Below, piece after piece: positions 24,716 through 33,964 of a stretch of DNA of 64,000 bases; positions within the stretch are counted from its first letter, which is position 1; every line of letters begins with the position of its first letter. Position numbers and translations under genes: made by a program. The notes under the pieces were generated by a model. That model saw only the letters and a program-made list of their open reading frames with translations, was not told the origin of the DNA and did no database searches. The stretch comes from Acidobacteriota bacterium (GTDB lineage Bacteria > Acidobacteriota > Terriglobia > Bryobacterales > Bryobacteraceae). The DNA lies in assembly GCA_017307505.1 (NCBI GenBank), contig JAFKEE010000034.1, forward strand, positions 1 through 64,000. The letters run 5' to 3'.

Positions 24716-26026
24716 CTACGCGTTCTTTTGCGACGATAAACTTCGCACAATCAGCAACGCCAGCAGCGGTACAGCAATCGCATAAATATACTGCGTCCGC
24801 GACACGCCGATGCCGAACGGAAACCAGATACCCGGCACACCCATCGGATCGAGCAGTTCACCCCCGAAGAACGCGGCCACAATCGAGGCCAATGTGCAGA
24901 TCGCCAGGAGCCGCAGTGGTCCTGTACGCACAATGCGCGCACCGATCACGGCAAACAGCGCGATCGACCCCAGCCGGCTGGCGCTGGTCACACTCGATGC
25001 ATGCATCACGGCGCCAATGGTTCCGGCGACCGCCAGCAGTCCAGCGAACCCATCGATGCTGCGCCACGGACGCAGGTCCCAACGATTCCAGGCCAGCGTC
25101 CAGGCCGCCACAGTCGGTACCCACATCACCGACGCCAGCCACGCATAGGTAGCCAGATCCATCAGATCGGTCCAGGCGACGATCGCATTGTTGAGCCTCC
25201 TGGCGGCCATGAGCACAAGCGCGATGCTGGTAAAGATCAGGAAACCTGTCTGGCTGCTGCGGGACCGGCACCACAGCGCCAGGCCGATGACCGCCAGCAT
25301 GGCGGCAGGCTCGATCACTTCCACGATGTAACCGGCAATGGTGCGCTCCCATTGCACGCGGTGGAGCGCCTCACTCACCGGCCGCGGAGCCAGGATCGGC
25401 GCGCTGTGCAGACCGCCGCCGTCCGCACTGCCACCGGATCCGGGCCGCATGTAGACGCGGATCGCGATTACGCCTAGGGTGCCCGCCGCATCCGCCGGAA
25501 GGGCGAACCGCAGCGGCCGCGTGCCGACCAAGCGCGGAGACGGACCCAGCCGGCCCGACCCGCCGAGTAACTGGCCGTTCCAATAGAGCTCGTAGCCGTC
25601 CTCGACCAGCGTCGGCCCCAGGATCTCCCAGGACGCCGGTCCGGCCGGCACCGCCACCGCGCGCCGGTACCAGGCATAGCCGTGATAGCCCGGATGGCCG
25701 TGCGCCATCCACCCGCCCACGTAATCCGGCAAGCCCACGTCGCCGTCGTGGCTGCCGGGCAGGGCAGTCATGTCCACCGTCTCCCACGCGCTGTCGTCTG
25801 CCTTGGCTTCTGCCCAGCGCGGGTCATCGCCGGTATGGAATCGCCAGGAGCCATCCAGCAGCACAGCCGCGGCGCGCAGCTGGGGAGGATCCGGGCGGCC
25901 GCCGCGCGCCAGGTCGGCAATGGTGAGGGCCAAGGCCGCCAAAGTCGCCAGGACGATGCCGGCGATCAGTTTGCGTTGAGCCGCGTCGCTCCGGGACGCT
26001 GGCGGCCTAACCGGATTATCGGCCAT
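24716..26026 (-). CDS. Membrane protein with extracellular galactose-binding-like domain and 7 TM helices
   Basis: A 436-residue protein. One transmembrane helix near residues 20-41 is followed by an extracytoplasmic beta-sandwich (about 50-210) with the motifs DGSWRFHTGDDPRWA, DSAWETVDMTALPG and YELYWNGQLLGGSG. These are those of the glycoside-hydrolase-2-like/galactose-binding jelly roll seen in 7TMR-DISM-type sensors. Seven hydrophobic helices fill about 235-430. It ends without a kinase, cyclase or phosphatase domain, so it would be a receptor lacking its own output, or a transport-like protein. It is divergent from the CGNR zinc-finger gene. Confidence 0.65.
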   Translation of the reverse strand: MADNPVRPPASRSDAAQRKLIAGIVLATLAALALTIADLARGGRPDPPQLRAAAVLLDGSWRFHTGDDPRWAEAKADDSAWETVDMTALPGSHDGDVGLPDYVGGWMAHGHPGYHGYAWYRRAVAVPAGPASWEILGPTLVEDGYELYWNGQLLGGSGRLGPSPRLVGTRPLRFALPADAAGTLGVIAIRVYMRPGSGGSADGGGLHSAPILAPRPVSEALHRVQWERTIAGYIVEVIEPAAMLAVIGLALWCRSRSSQTGFLIFTSIALVLMAARRLNNAIVAWTDLMDLATYAWLASVMWVPTVAAWTLAWNRWDLRPWRSIDGFAGLLAVAGTIGAVMHASSVTSASRLGSIALFAVIGARIVRTGPLRLLAICTLASIVAAFFGGELLDPMGVPGIWFPFGIGVSRTQYIYAIAVPLLALLIVRSLSSQKNA

Positions 26027-26027
26027 G

Positions 26028-26075
26028 ATACGGTTAGGCTAGCATAACCCTGTAAACTGGGATCATACGGTTAGG
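26028..26075. promoter_or_regulatory. Direct repeats ATACGGTTAGG in a divergent promoter region
   Basis: ATACGGTTAGG occurs at 26028-26038 and again at 26065-26075, 37 bases apart. A related inverted copy CCTAACCGGAT lies at 26006-26016 inside the first codons of the membrane gene. The 62-base gap between the two divergent ATGs is therefore almost filled by these half-sites, which makes it a likely shared operator. Confidence 0.5.
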
Positions 26076-26088
26076 TGAGACGGCCGTC

Positions 26089-26688
26089 ATGGACAGCGGG
26101 CATTACACATATCAGTTTGTCGCCGGCAACCTTGCACTCGATTTCGTCAACACGGTCGCCTACCGGTCGGATCCCGGAAAGAAGCAGGACCATCTGCAGA
26201 GTGCCGAAGAGGCGCGCCAGTGGGCGAACGAGGCTCAATTGCCGGATCGGGCCGCGATCCATTCCGGCGCCCCGTTGGGGCCTGCCGCTCTGCGGCGCAT
26301 CCGCGCAGTCCGCGAAGACCTCTTTGCCGTTTTCCACGCAATCGCCAGTGACGCTCCGATCCCGGTGGATCCGCTCGCCCGGATAGGCGAGGCATTGCAC
26401 GATTGTGGCACCCGGCGATCTCTGTCGACAGACGGAGCGGAGGTTCGCTGGACCTGGCGGCCCGCCGCCCGGAATACCGACTACCTGCTCTATCCCGTCC
26501 TCGTGGCGGCAATCGAACTTCTCACCTCGGAGGCCCGCGGTTTGGTCCGTCAATGCGAAGACGCAGGCTGCGGCTGGCTGTTCCTCGACCGTTCCAATGC
26601 CCGCAGGCGCAGGTGGTGCAGCATGGCTGACTGCGGCAACCGCAACAAGGCCCGGCAACATTACCGGCGCGAGGCCGGCTTGCGCTAG
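26089..26688 (+). CDS. CGNR zinc-finger (ABATE-domain) protein, likely regulator
   Basis: A 199-residue protein with an N-terminal ABATE-type domain (YQFVAGNLALDFVNTVAYR) of about 150 residues. A C-terminal zinc finger made of CEDAGCGWLFLDRS and WCSMADCGNRNKARQHYRR supplies four cysteines and the eponymous CGNR. Proteins of this type are thought to be stress-linked transcriptional regulators with the finger binding DNA. Length and motifs are complete. Divergent position and the repeated sites upstream suggest it regulates itself and the neighbouring membrane protein. Confidence 0.85.
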   Translation: MDSGHYTYQFVAGNLALDFVNTVAYRSDPGKKQDHLQSAEEARQWANEAQLPDRAAIHSGAPLGPAALRRIRAVREDLFAVFHAIASDAPIPVDPLARIGEALHDCGTRRSLSTDGAEVRWTWRPAARNTDYLLYPVLVAAIELLTSEARGLVRQCEDAGCGWLFLDRSNARRRRWCSMADCGNRNKARQHYRREAGLR

Positions 26689-26852
26689 AACGGCGGCCGG
26701 TTCTACGGCAGGACCGGATCTCGCGGCCCTCCGCTGAATCCTGTCAGCGATCGACCTGGCTACAAAGTCTCAAGCGGTCAATGTACTGACGACGATGAGA
26801 AGCGCCGAACCGCTTGACCGTCACGAGACACCCAGGGCTTCGCGCCCGTTCG

Positions 26853-28235
26853 TCATTGCTTGAAGACGATCATTTTCTCCGCTGTCAACTCCGTAGCGGT
26901 GTAGGGAATTCCACCGATGCCGTAACCAGACTGGCGCCGGCCCGCGAACGGCATCCAATCGGTGCGGAAAGCGCTGTGATCGTTGATCATCACCGCCGAG
27001 GCATCCAGGCGCTCGGCCGCGTCCAGTGCAACGCCGAGATCGCGCGTGAAGATGCTGCTCTGAAACGCGACCGGGAGCGAATTCGCCTCGCGAATTGCCT
27101 CCTCGAGATCCGCATAGCCGTAAACGCAGGTGACAGGACCGAACACCTCCTCGCACGAAACCTTCGCTTGTTTTGGAGGATCGACGAGGATTGCCGGAGC
27201 CAGCGTCGTGTTGCTGATCCGCCCCCCGCCGATAACGCGGGCCCCTGTCGACACAGCTTCCTCCACCCAGTTGGCTACCCGCTCCACTTCGGCCGGCTGA
27301 ATCAGCGGGCCCACCTCGGTTTCGGGAGAACGCGGATCGCCCACGCGCAGCCGCTCGACGCGCTCGGCGAAGCGTTCGAGGAAGCTCTCCTTCAGCGCCT
27401 CGTGGACGTAGATCCGCTGGACCGAAACGCAGACCTGCCCGGCGTGATAGTAGCCACCCTTGGCCAGCGGCTCGATAATCGCGTCGAGATCGGCGGAGCG
27501 GTCGACGATCACCGGTGCTACCCCGCCATGCTCGAGCGCGCACCGCGCCCCGGGAGCAAGATTGGCGCGAAGGTGCCAGCCTACCGCCGCCGAACCGATA
27601 AAGCTCAGAAACGCGACCCGCGAATCACTGGCGAATGCGCTCGCGATCGCGCGGCTTTCTGGAAGCAGTGTCTGAACCCAGCCTTCCGGCATTCCGGCCT
27701 CATGGACCAGCTTGACCAACTCGAAACAGGAGAGCGGCGTCACCGCTGCCGGTTTCACGATCACCGGACAACCCGTGGCGATCGCCGGTGCGATCTGATG
27801 CACGATGAGGTTCAGGGGGTGGTTGAACGCCGAAATGGCGGCTACCACGCCGACCGGCTCCAGAATCGTCCAGGCGCGCCGGTTGTCGCTGGCCGGAGTC
27901 AGGCCCATGGGTATTTCCGTGCCGCCTCGCGTGCGCAGCAGATCGGCCGCATTGCGAATTCCGTCGATGGCCCGGTCTGTCTCGACCAGCGCATCGGTGT
28001 ACGGTTTACCTCCTTCTCCCGCAATACGCATTGCGAAAGTCTCGCGCTGTTGTAGAACCAGATCCGCCAACCGATGCAGCACGGCCATCCGTTCATGCGT
28101 CTTCAGCCAGCCGCTTCGATCCGCAAATCGCTCGCGGGCCACCCTCAGTTTGCGTTCGAGCTCCGCGGCATCGTCCGTTGGCAATTGGGCAATCGGTTCG
28201 CGATCGTAGGCCTGCACGACTTCCACCATAGACAC
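26853..28235 (-). CDS. Aldehyde dehydrogenase (NAD(P)+)
   Basis: A 460-residue ALDH superfamily enzyme. It has the Rossmann region with VGVVAAISAFNHPLNL near 127-142, the general base in LEHGGVAPVIV near 230-240, and the catalytic cysteine in GQVCVSVQR near 265-273. EVFGPVTCVYGY and the C-terminal PFAGRRQSGYG complete the set. It is closest in appearance to phosphonoacetaldehyde/glyceraldehyde-3-phosphate-type ALDHs and should oxidise an aldehyde to its acid. It is the last gene of a five-gene minus-strand unit with a DJ-1-family protein, an alcohol dehydrogenase, a monooxygenase-like protein and a GlcG-like protein. The start may be two codons in (MVEVV). Confidence 0.87.
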   Translation of the reverse strand: MSMVEVVQAYDREPIAQLPTDDAAELERKLRVARERFADRSGWLKTHERMAVLHRLADLVLQQRETFAMRIAGEGGKPYTDALVETDRAIDGIRNAADLLRTRGGTEIPMGLTPASDNRRAWTILEPVGVVAAISAFNHPLNLIVHQIAPAIATGCPVIVKPAAVTPLSCFELVKLVHEAGMPEGWVQTLLPESRAIASAFASDSRVAFLSFIGSAAVGWHLRANLAPGARCALEHGGVAPVIVDRSADLDAIIEPLAKGGYYHAGQVCVSVQRIYVHEALKESFLERFAERVERLRVGDPRSPETEVGPLIQPAEVERVANWVEEAVSTGARVIGGGRISNTTLAPAILVDPPKQAKVSCEEVFGPVTCVYGYADLEEAIREANSLPVAFQSSIFTRDLGVALDAAERLDASAVMINDHSAFRTDWMPFAGRRQSGYGIGGIPYTATELTAEKMIVFKQ

Positions 28236-28246
28236 CTCCGGACCTC

Positions 28247-28555
28247 CTATTTCTCAAGTGAGAGAGCGACGGCTTCCAGAACGAGCGCCGAACGCTCCGC
28301 CAGCGTGGGAACTCTGCCGAGATAATTCTGATAATGCGGCGTCTCGCGGTGCGCTTTGGCCGCCTCGGCGTCCCTGTAGAGTTCGTCGAGGACGTAGCGC
28401 TCGGGCTGGGCAGTATCGCGCCAGACATCCCAGCGCAGGTTGCCCGGCTCCGCCCGGCAATGCGGCGCCATTTCCAGCAGAAGTGCGCGCAGTTCCTCTG
28501 CCTTGCCTGGGAATGCCGTCAGGCTGGCCGTGATTTTCACTGGCGATTGCGACAT
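28247..28555 (-). CDS. Antibiotic biosynthesis monooxygenase (ABM)-family protein
   Basis: A 102-residue dimeric ferredoxin-like-fold protein of the putative quinol monooxygenase (YgiN-like) group: VKITASLTAFPGKAEELRALL at the start, CRAEPGNLRWDVWRDTAQPERYVLDELYRD in the middle, and AHRETPHYQNYL near 68-79. These proteins act on quinones or aromatic small molecules without cofactor. It lies 12 bases upstream of the aldehyde dehydrogenase start and belongs to the same operon, suggesting a role in handling a reactive carbonyl or quinone. Confidence 0.85.
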   Translation of the reverse strand: MSQSPVKITASLTAFPGKAEELRALLLEMAPHCRAEPGNLRWDVWRDTAQPERYVLDELYRDAEAAKAHRETPHYQNYLGRVPTLAERSALVLEAVALSLEK

Positions 28556-28584
28556 GCTGGTTCTCCTGTTGGCGTTGACTCGCG

Positions 28585-29268
28585 TCAGGTCGACGCGGCA
28601 ATGTCTCTCAGGGCCGCCAGGAGTCTCTTCCCAAGCTCGCCGGCGGAGGCAGGGTTTTGGCCAGTGATGAGGCGGCCATCGGCAACGACGTGCGGTTGCC
28701 AGTTGGCTGCTGACGAATAGTCCGCGCCCTCGTGCCTCAACGCATCCTCGAGTTCGTAAGGCACGTCCTCGCGCGCATAATCATATTCCTCCGCCTTTGA
28801 GAAAGATGTGAGCTTCTTTCCCTTCACAAAAGGCGTGCCGTCGCCGAGATCGACGCCCAGCAGGGCGCAGGGACCATGGCAGACTGCCGTGACGAGCTTG
28901 CCTGTCGTCCAGGCGCGGACAATTGCGTGCTGGACTTCGGCATTGCGCTGAATGTCGACCATGGGGCCGAGTCCGCCCGGCACGAGAATGGCGTCATAGT
29001 CGGCCGCATCCACCTCGCAGAGCCGGCGGCTCCGATTGAGGCGCCGGAAGGCCTTACTCTCGAAGAACGCCTTTTGGGCAGGGTCGGTCTCGTCGTATGC
29101 GTCATACGGCGTCCATCCGCCGGCAGGCGATGCGAACTCCACCGCGATGCCGGCTTTGTCCAGCACCTCGAAGGGGTGGGCGATCTCCGGAAAGAAGAAG
29201 CCTGTTTTTCGGCTCTTGGGGCCAATTACCGCGGCATTCGTAACGATGAATAGGACATGTTGGGTCAT
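28585..29268 (-). CDS. DJ-1/PfpI-family protein (Hsp31/HchA-like)
   Basis: A 227-residue protein with the DJ-1/PfpI fold and the nucleophile in AVCHGPCALLG near residues 127-137. An upstream glutamate lies in FFFPEIAHPFEVL (near 24-36), and LVPGGLGPMVD precedes the elbow. HchA-type members remove methylglyoxal or act as chaperones. Together with the neighbouring aldehyde and alcohol dehydrogenases, this points to detoxification of a reactive carbonyl. Start MTQHVLFIV is the first strand of the fold. Confidence 0.87.
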   Translation of the reverse strand: MTQHVLFIVTNAAVIGPKSRKTGFFFPEIAHPFEVLDKAGIAVEFASPAGGWTPYDAYDETDPAQKAFFESKAFRRLNRSRRLCEVDAADYDAILVPGGLGPMVDIQRNAEVQHAIVRAWTTGKLVTAVCHGPCALLGVDLGDGTPFVKGKKLTSFSKAEEYDYAREDVPYELEDALRHEGADYSSAANWQPHVVADGRLITGQNPASAGELGKRLLAALRDIAAST

Positions 29269-29299
29269 TGCTCTGCTCCTGGTCCGGTGTCGAGTAGCG

Positions 29300-30355
29300 T
29301 CAGAACTTCACCACCGCGCGCCCGACGATCCTGTTGTCGCGCATCAGGTCGATATGCTCGTTGATCTCCGCGAAAGAGATGGTCTCAATTGTGTGCTGGA
29401 TCTTGCCTCTTGCGGCGAGCGCCATGACCTCAGTGAGATCGGCGTTATTGCCCCAGAACGAGCCGTGGAAGGTCTGCTCGCCAGACACGCGTGGAAAAAG
29501 TGGTATGTCGATCCGGTCGCCGATGAAGCCGACATCGGCATAATGGCCGCCAATCCCGAGCCGCGAGAAGGCAAGTTGCATCATCTCCGTCGCCCCGGCG
29601 CAGTCGATGATCGCGTCGAACTTGTCCTGCCCGGTCGCCTTCTTGAGTTCCTTGCCCACGTCCTCAGAGGACTTGCCTTCGATCGCGATAGTGTGATCGG
29701 CGCCATATTTCCTGGCGACCTGAAGTTTCTCCTCATTGCGGGCGACGGCAACGACGGGCCCACCCGCGCCCAGCAGCTTGGCGTATTGGACGGCGTAGGC
29801 GCCGAAACCGCCGATGCCGAACACGCCGACCACCTTGTCCGGACCCAGGCCGCCGGCATTGCGGATCTTCTTGAGTCCTCGGTAGGGTGTCAACCCCGCG
29901 TCTGTCAGCGGCGCCAGTTCCTCGAACTTGAGGTGCTTGGCGACCTTAATTACATAGCGCGCCGGTACCGGGATATATTCGGCGAAGCCACCGTACGGGC
30001 CAAAGCCGGGCCAGCGGACATTGGGGCAGATATGCGTGTCGCCGACCTGGCAGTGCTTGCAGATGCCGTCACCCCAACCGGGCGAAACGACAATATGGTC
30101 TCCTTCCTCGAGGCCCGCTGCCTTGGGCACCACGCTGCCGACCTTATCGATCTTGCCGGTGATCTCGTGTCCCGGGATGACCGGCGGCTTGATGTCGCCA
30201 TAGCCCTGGAAGAAGCCGTCGATCAGAAGCACGTCGGAGCGGCACATGCCGCAGGCGGCGATCTTCACCAGTACCTCATCGGGCTGAATCTCCGGAACCG
30301 GTATGTCCTCAAGCACAAGGGCCTTCTTATATTCCAGAATGCGTGCTGCCTTCAT
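29300..30355 (-). CDS. Zinc-dependent alcohol dehydrogenase
   Basis: A 351-residue medium-chain dehydrogenase. Catalytic zinc ligands come from CGMCRSD (near 35-41) and PGHE (near 63-66). The structural-zinc lobe has only three cysteines in GDGICKHCQVGDTHIC, with the usual first cysteine absent. The NAD(P) Rossmann motif is VGVFGIGGFGAYAV near 177-190. It ends with the typical INEHIDLMRDNRIVGRAVV segment. It should interconvert an alcohol and an aldehyde, supplying or removing the substrate of the aldehyde dehydrogenase in the same operon. Confidence 0.88.
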   Translation of the reverse strand: MKAARILEYKKALVLEDIPVPEIQPDEVLVKIAACGMCRSDVLLIDGFFQGYGDIKPPVIPGHEITGKIDKVGSVVPKAAGLEEGDHIVVSPGWGDGICKHCQVGDTHICPNVRWPGFGPYGGFAEYIPVPARYVIKVAKHLKFEELAPLTDAGLTPYRGLKKIRNAGGLGPDKVVGVFGIGGFGAYAVQYAKLLGAGGPVVAVARNEEKLQVARKYGADHTIAIEGKSSEDVGKELKKATGQDKFDAIIDCAGATEMMQLAFSRLGIGGHYADVGFIGDRIDIPLFPRVSGEQTFHGSFWGNNADLTEVMALAARGKIQHTIETISFAEINEHIDLMRDNRIVGRAVVKF

Positions 30356-30367
30356 GTCGGGTCTCCT

Positions 30368-30799
30368 TTACGGTCTTGTTTCTGCTGAAATCGCCGCTGC
30401 GGCTGCCTCGGCGACGGCGATGTCCTGCTCTACGGATCCAGCACTCGCGCCAACGGCGCCGGCGATCTGGCCTTCGATTCTCACCGGTAGACCGCCGCCA
30501 AAGATCACCACCTGGCCGCCGTTGCTCTGTTCAATCCCAAACAGAGGAGCGCCCGGTTGCGCCAGTTCGGCTAGATAAGCGGTCGTCTTGTCGAACATTC
30601 GGGCTGTCTTCGCTTTGCCGATGGCCAGTTCGATGCTTCCCTCCAGCGCGCCGTCCTGACGCGTGAAGGCGATGAGCGCGCCGCCCGTATCGACCACCGC
30701 GACGTTGTAGGGAATGCCAAGGCTGGTTGCCTTCGCCTCGGCTGCGTCCAGCATTCGCTTTGCGTCCGCCAACGTTAAGCTGAGCAAGGAGCGTGGCAT
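30368..30799 (-). CDS. GlcG/HbpS-family heme-binding-like protein
   Basis: A 143-residue protein from the ATG at 30799, preceded by GGGAGGACTC; a longer frame to 30883 has no binding site. It has the GlcG/HbpS features: LTLADAKRMLDAAEAKATSLGIPYNVAVVDTGG, LIAFTRQDGA, and GGLPVRIEGQIAGAVGASAG near the C-terminus. Such proteins accompany glycolate, propanediol and alcohol oxidation operons, and some bind degraded heme or cobalamin. It is the first gene of the five-gene unit, directly followed by the alcohol dehydrogenase. Confidence 0.82.
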   Translation of the reverse strand: MPRSLLSLTLADAKRMLDAAEAKATSLGIPYNVAVVDTGGALIAFTRQDGALEGSIELAIGKAKTARMFDKTTAYLAELAQPGAPLFGIEQSNGGQVVIFGGGLPVRIEGQIAGAVGASAGSVEQDIAVAEAAAAAISAETRP

Positions 30800-31090
30800 G
30801 AGTCCTCCCATTCCCGAACATGGAGCAGCGCTATGCTGCCCGCTTCCTCCGGGACTCGCGAGGAGTGCGGCTATGAAATTCATCGCTGGTTCGAGACGAT
30901 CGAAGCTTCATTCAACCGGCAAGGCCACAGCGATTGGTGCACCTCCTGAATAACATGGGATAGATGGCGATCTTGGTAAAAAGGAGTAAATCCGGCGAGT
31001 TCTGCGGTCGCTGAAGCCGTTTAAGCTGCATCGCCCATGCCTTATTCGGCTCTCCTGAGCGAAACTGGATAGGTGCCAATCGGAGGAGCT

Positions 31091-33964
31091 TTGGATCCCG
31101 CGGAGAGACCAGATAGCCCGAAAGGTCGCACCTATTGCTTCGGCGACTACCGCTTTCACCCTGACCGTCAGCTATTGCTTCGCTGCAACGAGCCGATCTC
31201 ACTGGGAAGCCGGGCACTCGACTTGCTGCACGCCCTGCTCCGGAATGCGGGCACGGTTGTGAGCAAGCAGGAGCTCATGCATTTCGCCTGGCCCAATACC
31301 TTTGTTCACGAGGCCAATCTCAAGGTAAACATCGCCGGATTACGAAAAGCCCTTCGATCCAGCCCACCCGAGACCCGCTACATCGCGACAGTACCAGGCC
31401 GTGGATATCGATTCGTCGCGCCGGTTCAGATACTGGATCTGCCCTCCGAAAAGCCCACGCCCGCTGCCGTGAGGGCGAATACAGGGAAGCTGCCCACGGC
31501 ATTGCCCCTCATCGGCCGGGAACAAGCCCTTGCGGAGATCGATGGCGCGCTGCTGGAAACCCGCCTTCTGACCATCGTCGGCGCCGCGGGTGTCGGGAAG
31601 AGCAGCGTGGCGATCGCGCAAGCAGCCCGAGCGGCCTGCCGGTTCGAGGACGGCGTTTGCTACGTGGATCTTTCGGCGATCGACGATCCGCAATTCGTCG
31701 TGCCTGCAATCGCGTTTGCACTCGGACGCGACAGTAACTTCGTCAACACCTTAGCCGGCCTTGCGGCGCTGTTGCGCGGCCGCGGCATCATGCTGGTCCT
31801 CGACAACTGTGAACATCTGTTGAGTGGAGTTGCCAGCGTCGCGGATTACTTGTGTCATCTGTTGCCCGGCCTGTCGCTCGTTGTAACCAGCCGGGAGCCG
31901 CTCCGATGCAGATTGGAATTGGTCTACCGGTTGCCTCCACTCCCCTGCCCACCAGAAGGGAATGAGGCGGAGGCGGCTGCCGTCCTGGGGTTCTCAGCCG
32001 TCCAGCTTCTCGTTCACCGGGCGCAGGCTCAAGGCTACCAGCTGGATGAGTCGGATCTCCCGGCGCTCGCTGCGATCAGTCGCCGCCTGGATGGGATAGC
32101 GCTGGCAATCGAATTGGCTGCCTCGCAGTTGACGACACAGAGTCCGGCTGCCTTGAGCGCCATCCTGGAAAAGAGCTTCGCGACGCTGGTATCAGAGACG
32201 GATGCTGCGCCTGCTCGGCACAAGACGCTCATGGCAACGCTTGGCTGGAGCTATCAACTGCTTTCGGGACAGGAAGCGAGGCTGCTTCGGCATCTTTCCG
32301 TGTTCAGTGGGGGATTTGGGCTGGAAGACGCCGTCGGCGCTGCGAACCATTTGCAGAAGAACGCGGATGATATTGCCACTTGGCTTGAGAGTCTAGCCTC
32401 AAAGTCGCTGTTGACGCCATCCTATCGCGAAGGGCGGCGATGGTACCGGCTACTGGATACAACACGGAGCTTCATGCACGAGCGGCTTCGGGAGACCGGC
32501 GAACTGCGGACAGCCATGATCGGCTATTCGTTATACCTTCTTTCCCGATTTGAGCAGGCGGAAGCGGAATGGGCCTGGCGCACCAGAGAGGACTGGGCGG
32601 AGCTGTACGGTCCAGCGGGCAATGATCTGCGCCGGGCGATCGATTGGTCATTTGGCGAGGGAGAAAATGCAGAGTTGGGCATCCGGCTCACTGTCGCCGG
32701 TATTACCCTCTGGCGCGAGCAATCCTCCTTCCTGGAGAATCGGTCGCGCGTGCAGACTGCCCTGGATGCGGCAAGGGCGCTCCCGGCCCTCGATAGCAGC
32801 CTCAGGATGAAGCTCATCGCCGTCCAGGGGATCAACTTGTGCCAGGCCCGGGAGATCGCCTCGGCTGTGGAACTCCTGAAAGAAGGTATCCGGCTCGCCA
32901 ACGAACTGGGCAATATCGAGTACCGGGCACGCATGAGCGGTCTCATGGCCGGGGCGCAGTTTTTTATGGGGCGGCACCAGGAAGCGCTCGCATCGCTTTC
33001 CCAGCTTCGCGTCATCATCGATGTGGCTGACCCGGGTTCGGTGGAGCCGGACATCCGATGGCATGAATTGATGATCGGTTTTTGCCGCGGCGGCATCAGC
33101 CATGCCTACGACGGATTGCAGAAGCTGGCGCGCGAATACTCAAAGGTCTCCCATCGTTCGCAGGTTTCCAGGTTCGTGATCGATCGTTTTGTCGCGATTC
33201 GGACATTTCAGGCGGTGGCGGCATGGGCGATCGGGCGGCCTCGGCAGGCCATCGAGACAGCGGCGGAGGCTGTCGAGGCAGCGACAAGTCTTGAGCATGC
33301 GGTCTCAAGCGTCTTTGTCCTTGGGTTGGGGGCAATTCCCGTGGCGCTGTTCAGCGGACTTTTCGATGTCGCACAGAAATGGGTGGATCTGTTGAGCGAG
33401 AACATCGTCCTGATCCAGGATGAGGTGTGGGCTCCGAATGCCCGCCTTTATCAGGCGGCGATCGACCATGCCCGAGGCCTCCCGGACGCTTTGGAAAGAA
33501 TGCGTGGCGCGATCGACGAGATGATCGAGAGTGACATGTTGGTCCATGCGCCGGTACGGCTGGCGCTGCTCGCTGATGCCGCCTTGCTCGGAGATCGGCT
33601 CGATCTTGCGGAAGCTGCCGTAGCACAAGCGTTCCATTATTCCCGCCAGAATGGCGAACATTGGAGCGACGCGGAGTTGTTCCGGCTACAGGCGATGATC
33701 GGTTGGCGCCGCGCCGATTTGCCCCAGGCCAGGCGATTGCTGAAGAAGGCGATTCATGTGGCGGAGCAGGACAATGCCCTGAGCTTCCAATTGCGAGCGG
33801 CCATCTGTCTCGCTGAATTGGAGCGGCAATCTGGCTCTGACGAAGGCGCGCTGGAAAGCCTGGCTTTGCTTTATCGGCGATTTGACAATGACGGTGCCTC
33901 CGCTGACCTGGTCAAGGCACAAGCACTTCTGAGCGATCCTCCACCAGAATCTCCGCAAAGATGA
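31091..33964 (+). CDS. Winged-helix/NB-ARC/TPR transcriptional regulator
   Basis: I prefer the TTG at 31091, which follows GGAGGA; a GTG at 31073 is in frame but has no ribosome site. About 957 residues. An OmpR/PhoB-type winged helix covers about 15-95 (FGDYRFHPDRQLLL, LGSRALDLLHALLRNAG, RYIATVPGRGYRFV). A P-loop NTPase (GAAGVGKSS near 162-170; LVLDNCEHLL Walker B near 232-241; VVTSREPL; GIALAIELAA) follows, then about 400 residues of helical, TPR-like repeats. This is the architecture of large ATP-dependent signalling activators. It is divergent from the five-gene redox operon, its probable target. The effector is unknown. Confidence 0.85.
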   Translation: MDPAERPDSPKGRTYCFGDYRFHPDRQLLLRCNEPISLGSRALDLLHALLRNAGTVVSKQELMHFAWPNTFVHEANLKVNIAGLRKALRSSPPETRYIATVPGRGYRFVAPVQILDLPSEKPTPAAVRANTGKLPTALPLIGREQALAEIDGALLETRLLTIVGAAGVGKSSVAIAQAARAACRFEDGVCYVDLSAIDDPQFVVPAIAFALGRDSNFVNTLAGLAALLRGRGIMLVLDNCEHLLSGVASVADYLCHLLPGLSLVVTSREPLRCRLELVYRLPPLPCPPEGNEAEAAAVLGFSAVQLLVHRAQAQGYQLDESDLPALAAISRRLDGIALAIELAASQLTTQSPAALSAILEKSFATLVSETDAAPARHKTLMATLGWSYQLLSGQEARLLRHLSVFSGGFGLEDAVGAANHLQKNADDIATWLESLASKSLLTPSYREGRRWYRLLDTTRSFMHERLRETGELRTAMIGYSLYLLSRFEQAEAEWAWRTREDWAELYGPAGNDLRRAIDWSFGEGENAELGIRLTVAGITLWREQSSFLENRSRVQTALDAARALPALDSSLRMKLIAVQGINLCQAREIASAVELLKEGIRLANELGNIEYRARMSGLMAGAQFFMGRHQEALASLSQLRVIIDVADPGSVEPDIRWHELMIGFCRGGISHAYDGLQKLAREYSKVSHRSQVSRFVIDRFVAIRTFQAVAAWAIGRPRQAIETAAEAVEAATSLEHAVSSVFVLGLGAIPVALFSGLFDVAQKWVDLLSENIVLIQDEVWAPNARLYQAAIDHARGLPDALERMRGAIDEMIESDMLVHAPVRLALLADAALLGDRLDLAEAAVAQAFHYSRQNGEHWSDAELFRLQAMIGWRRADLPQARRLLKKAIHVAEQDNALSFQLRAAICLAELERQSGSDEGALESLALLYRRFDNDGASADLVKAQALLSDPPPESPQR

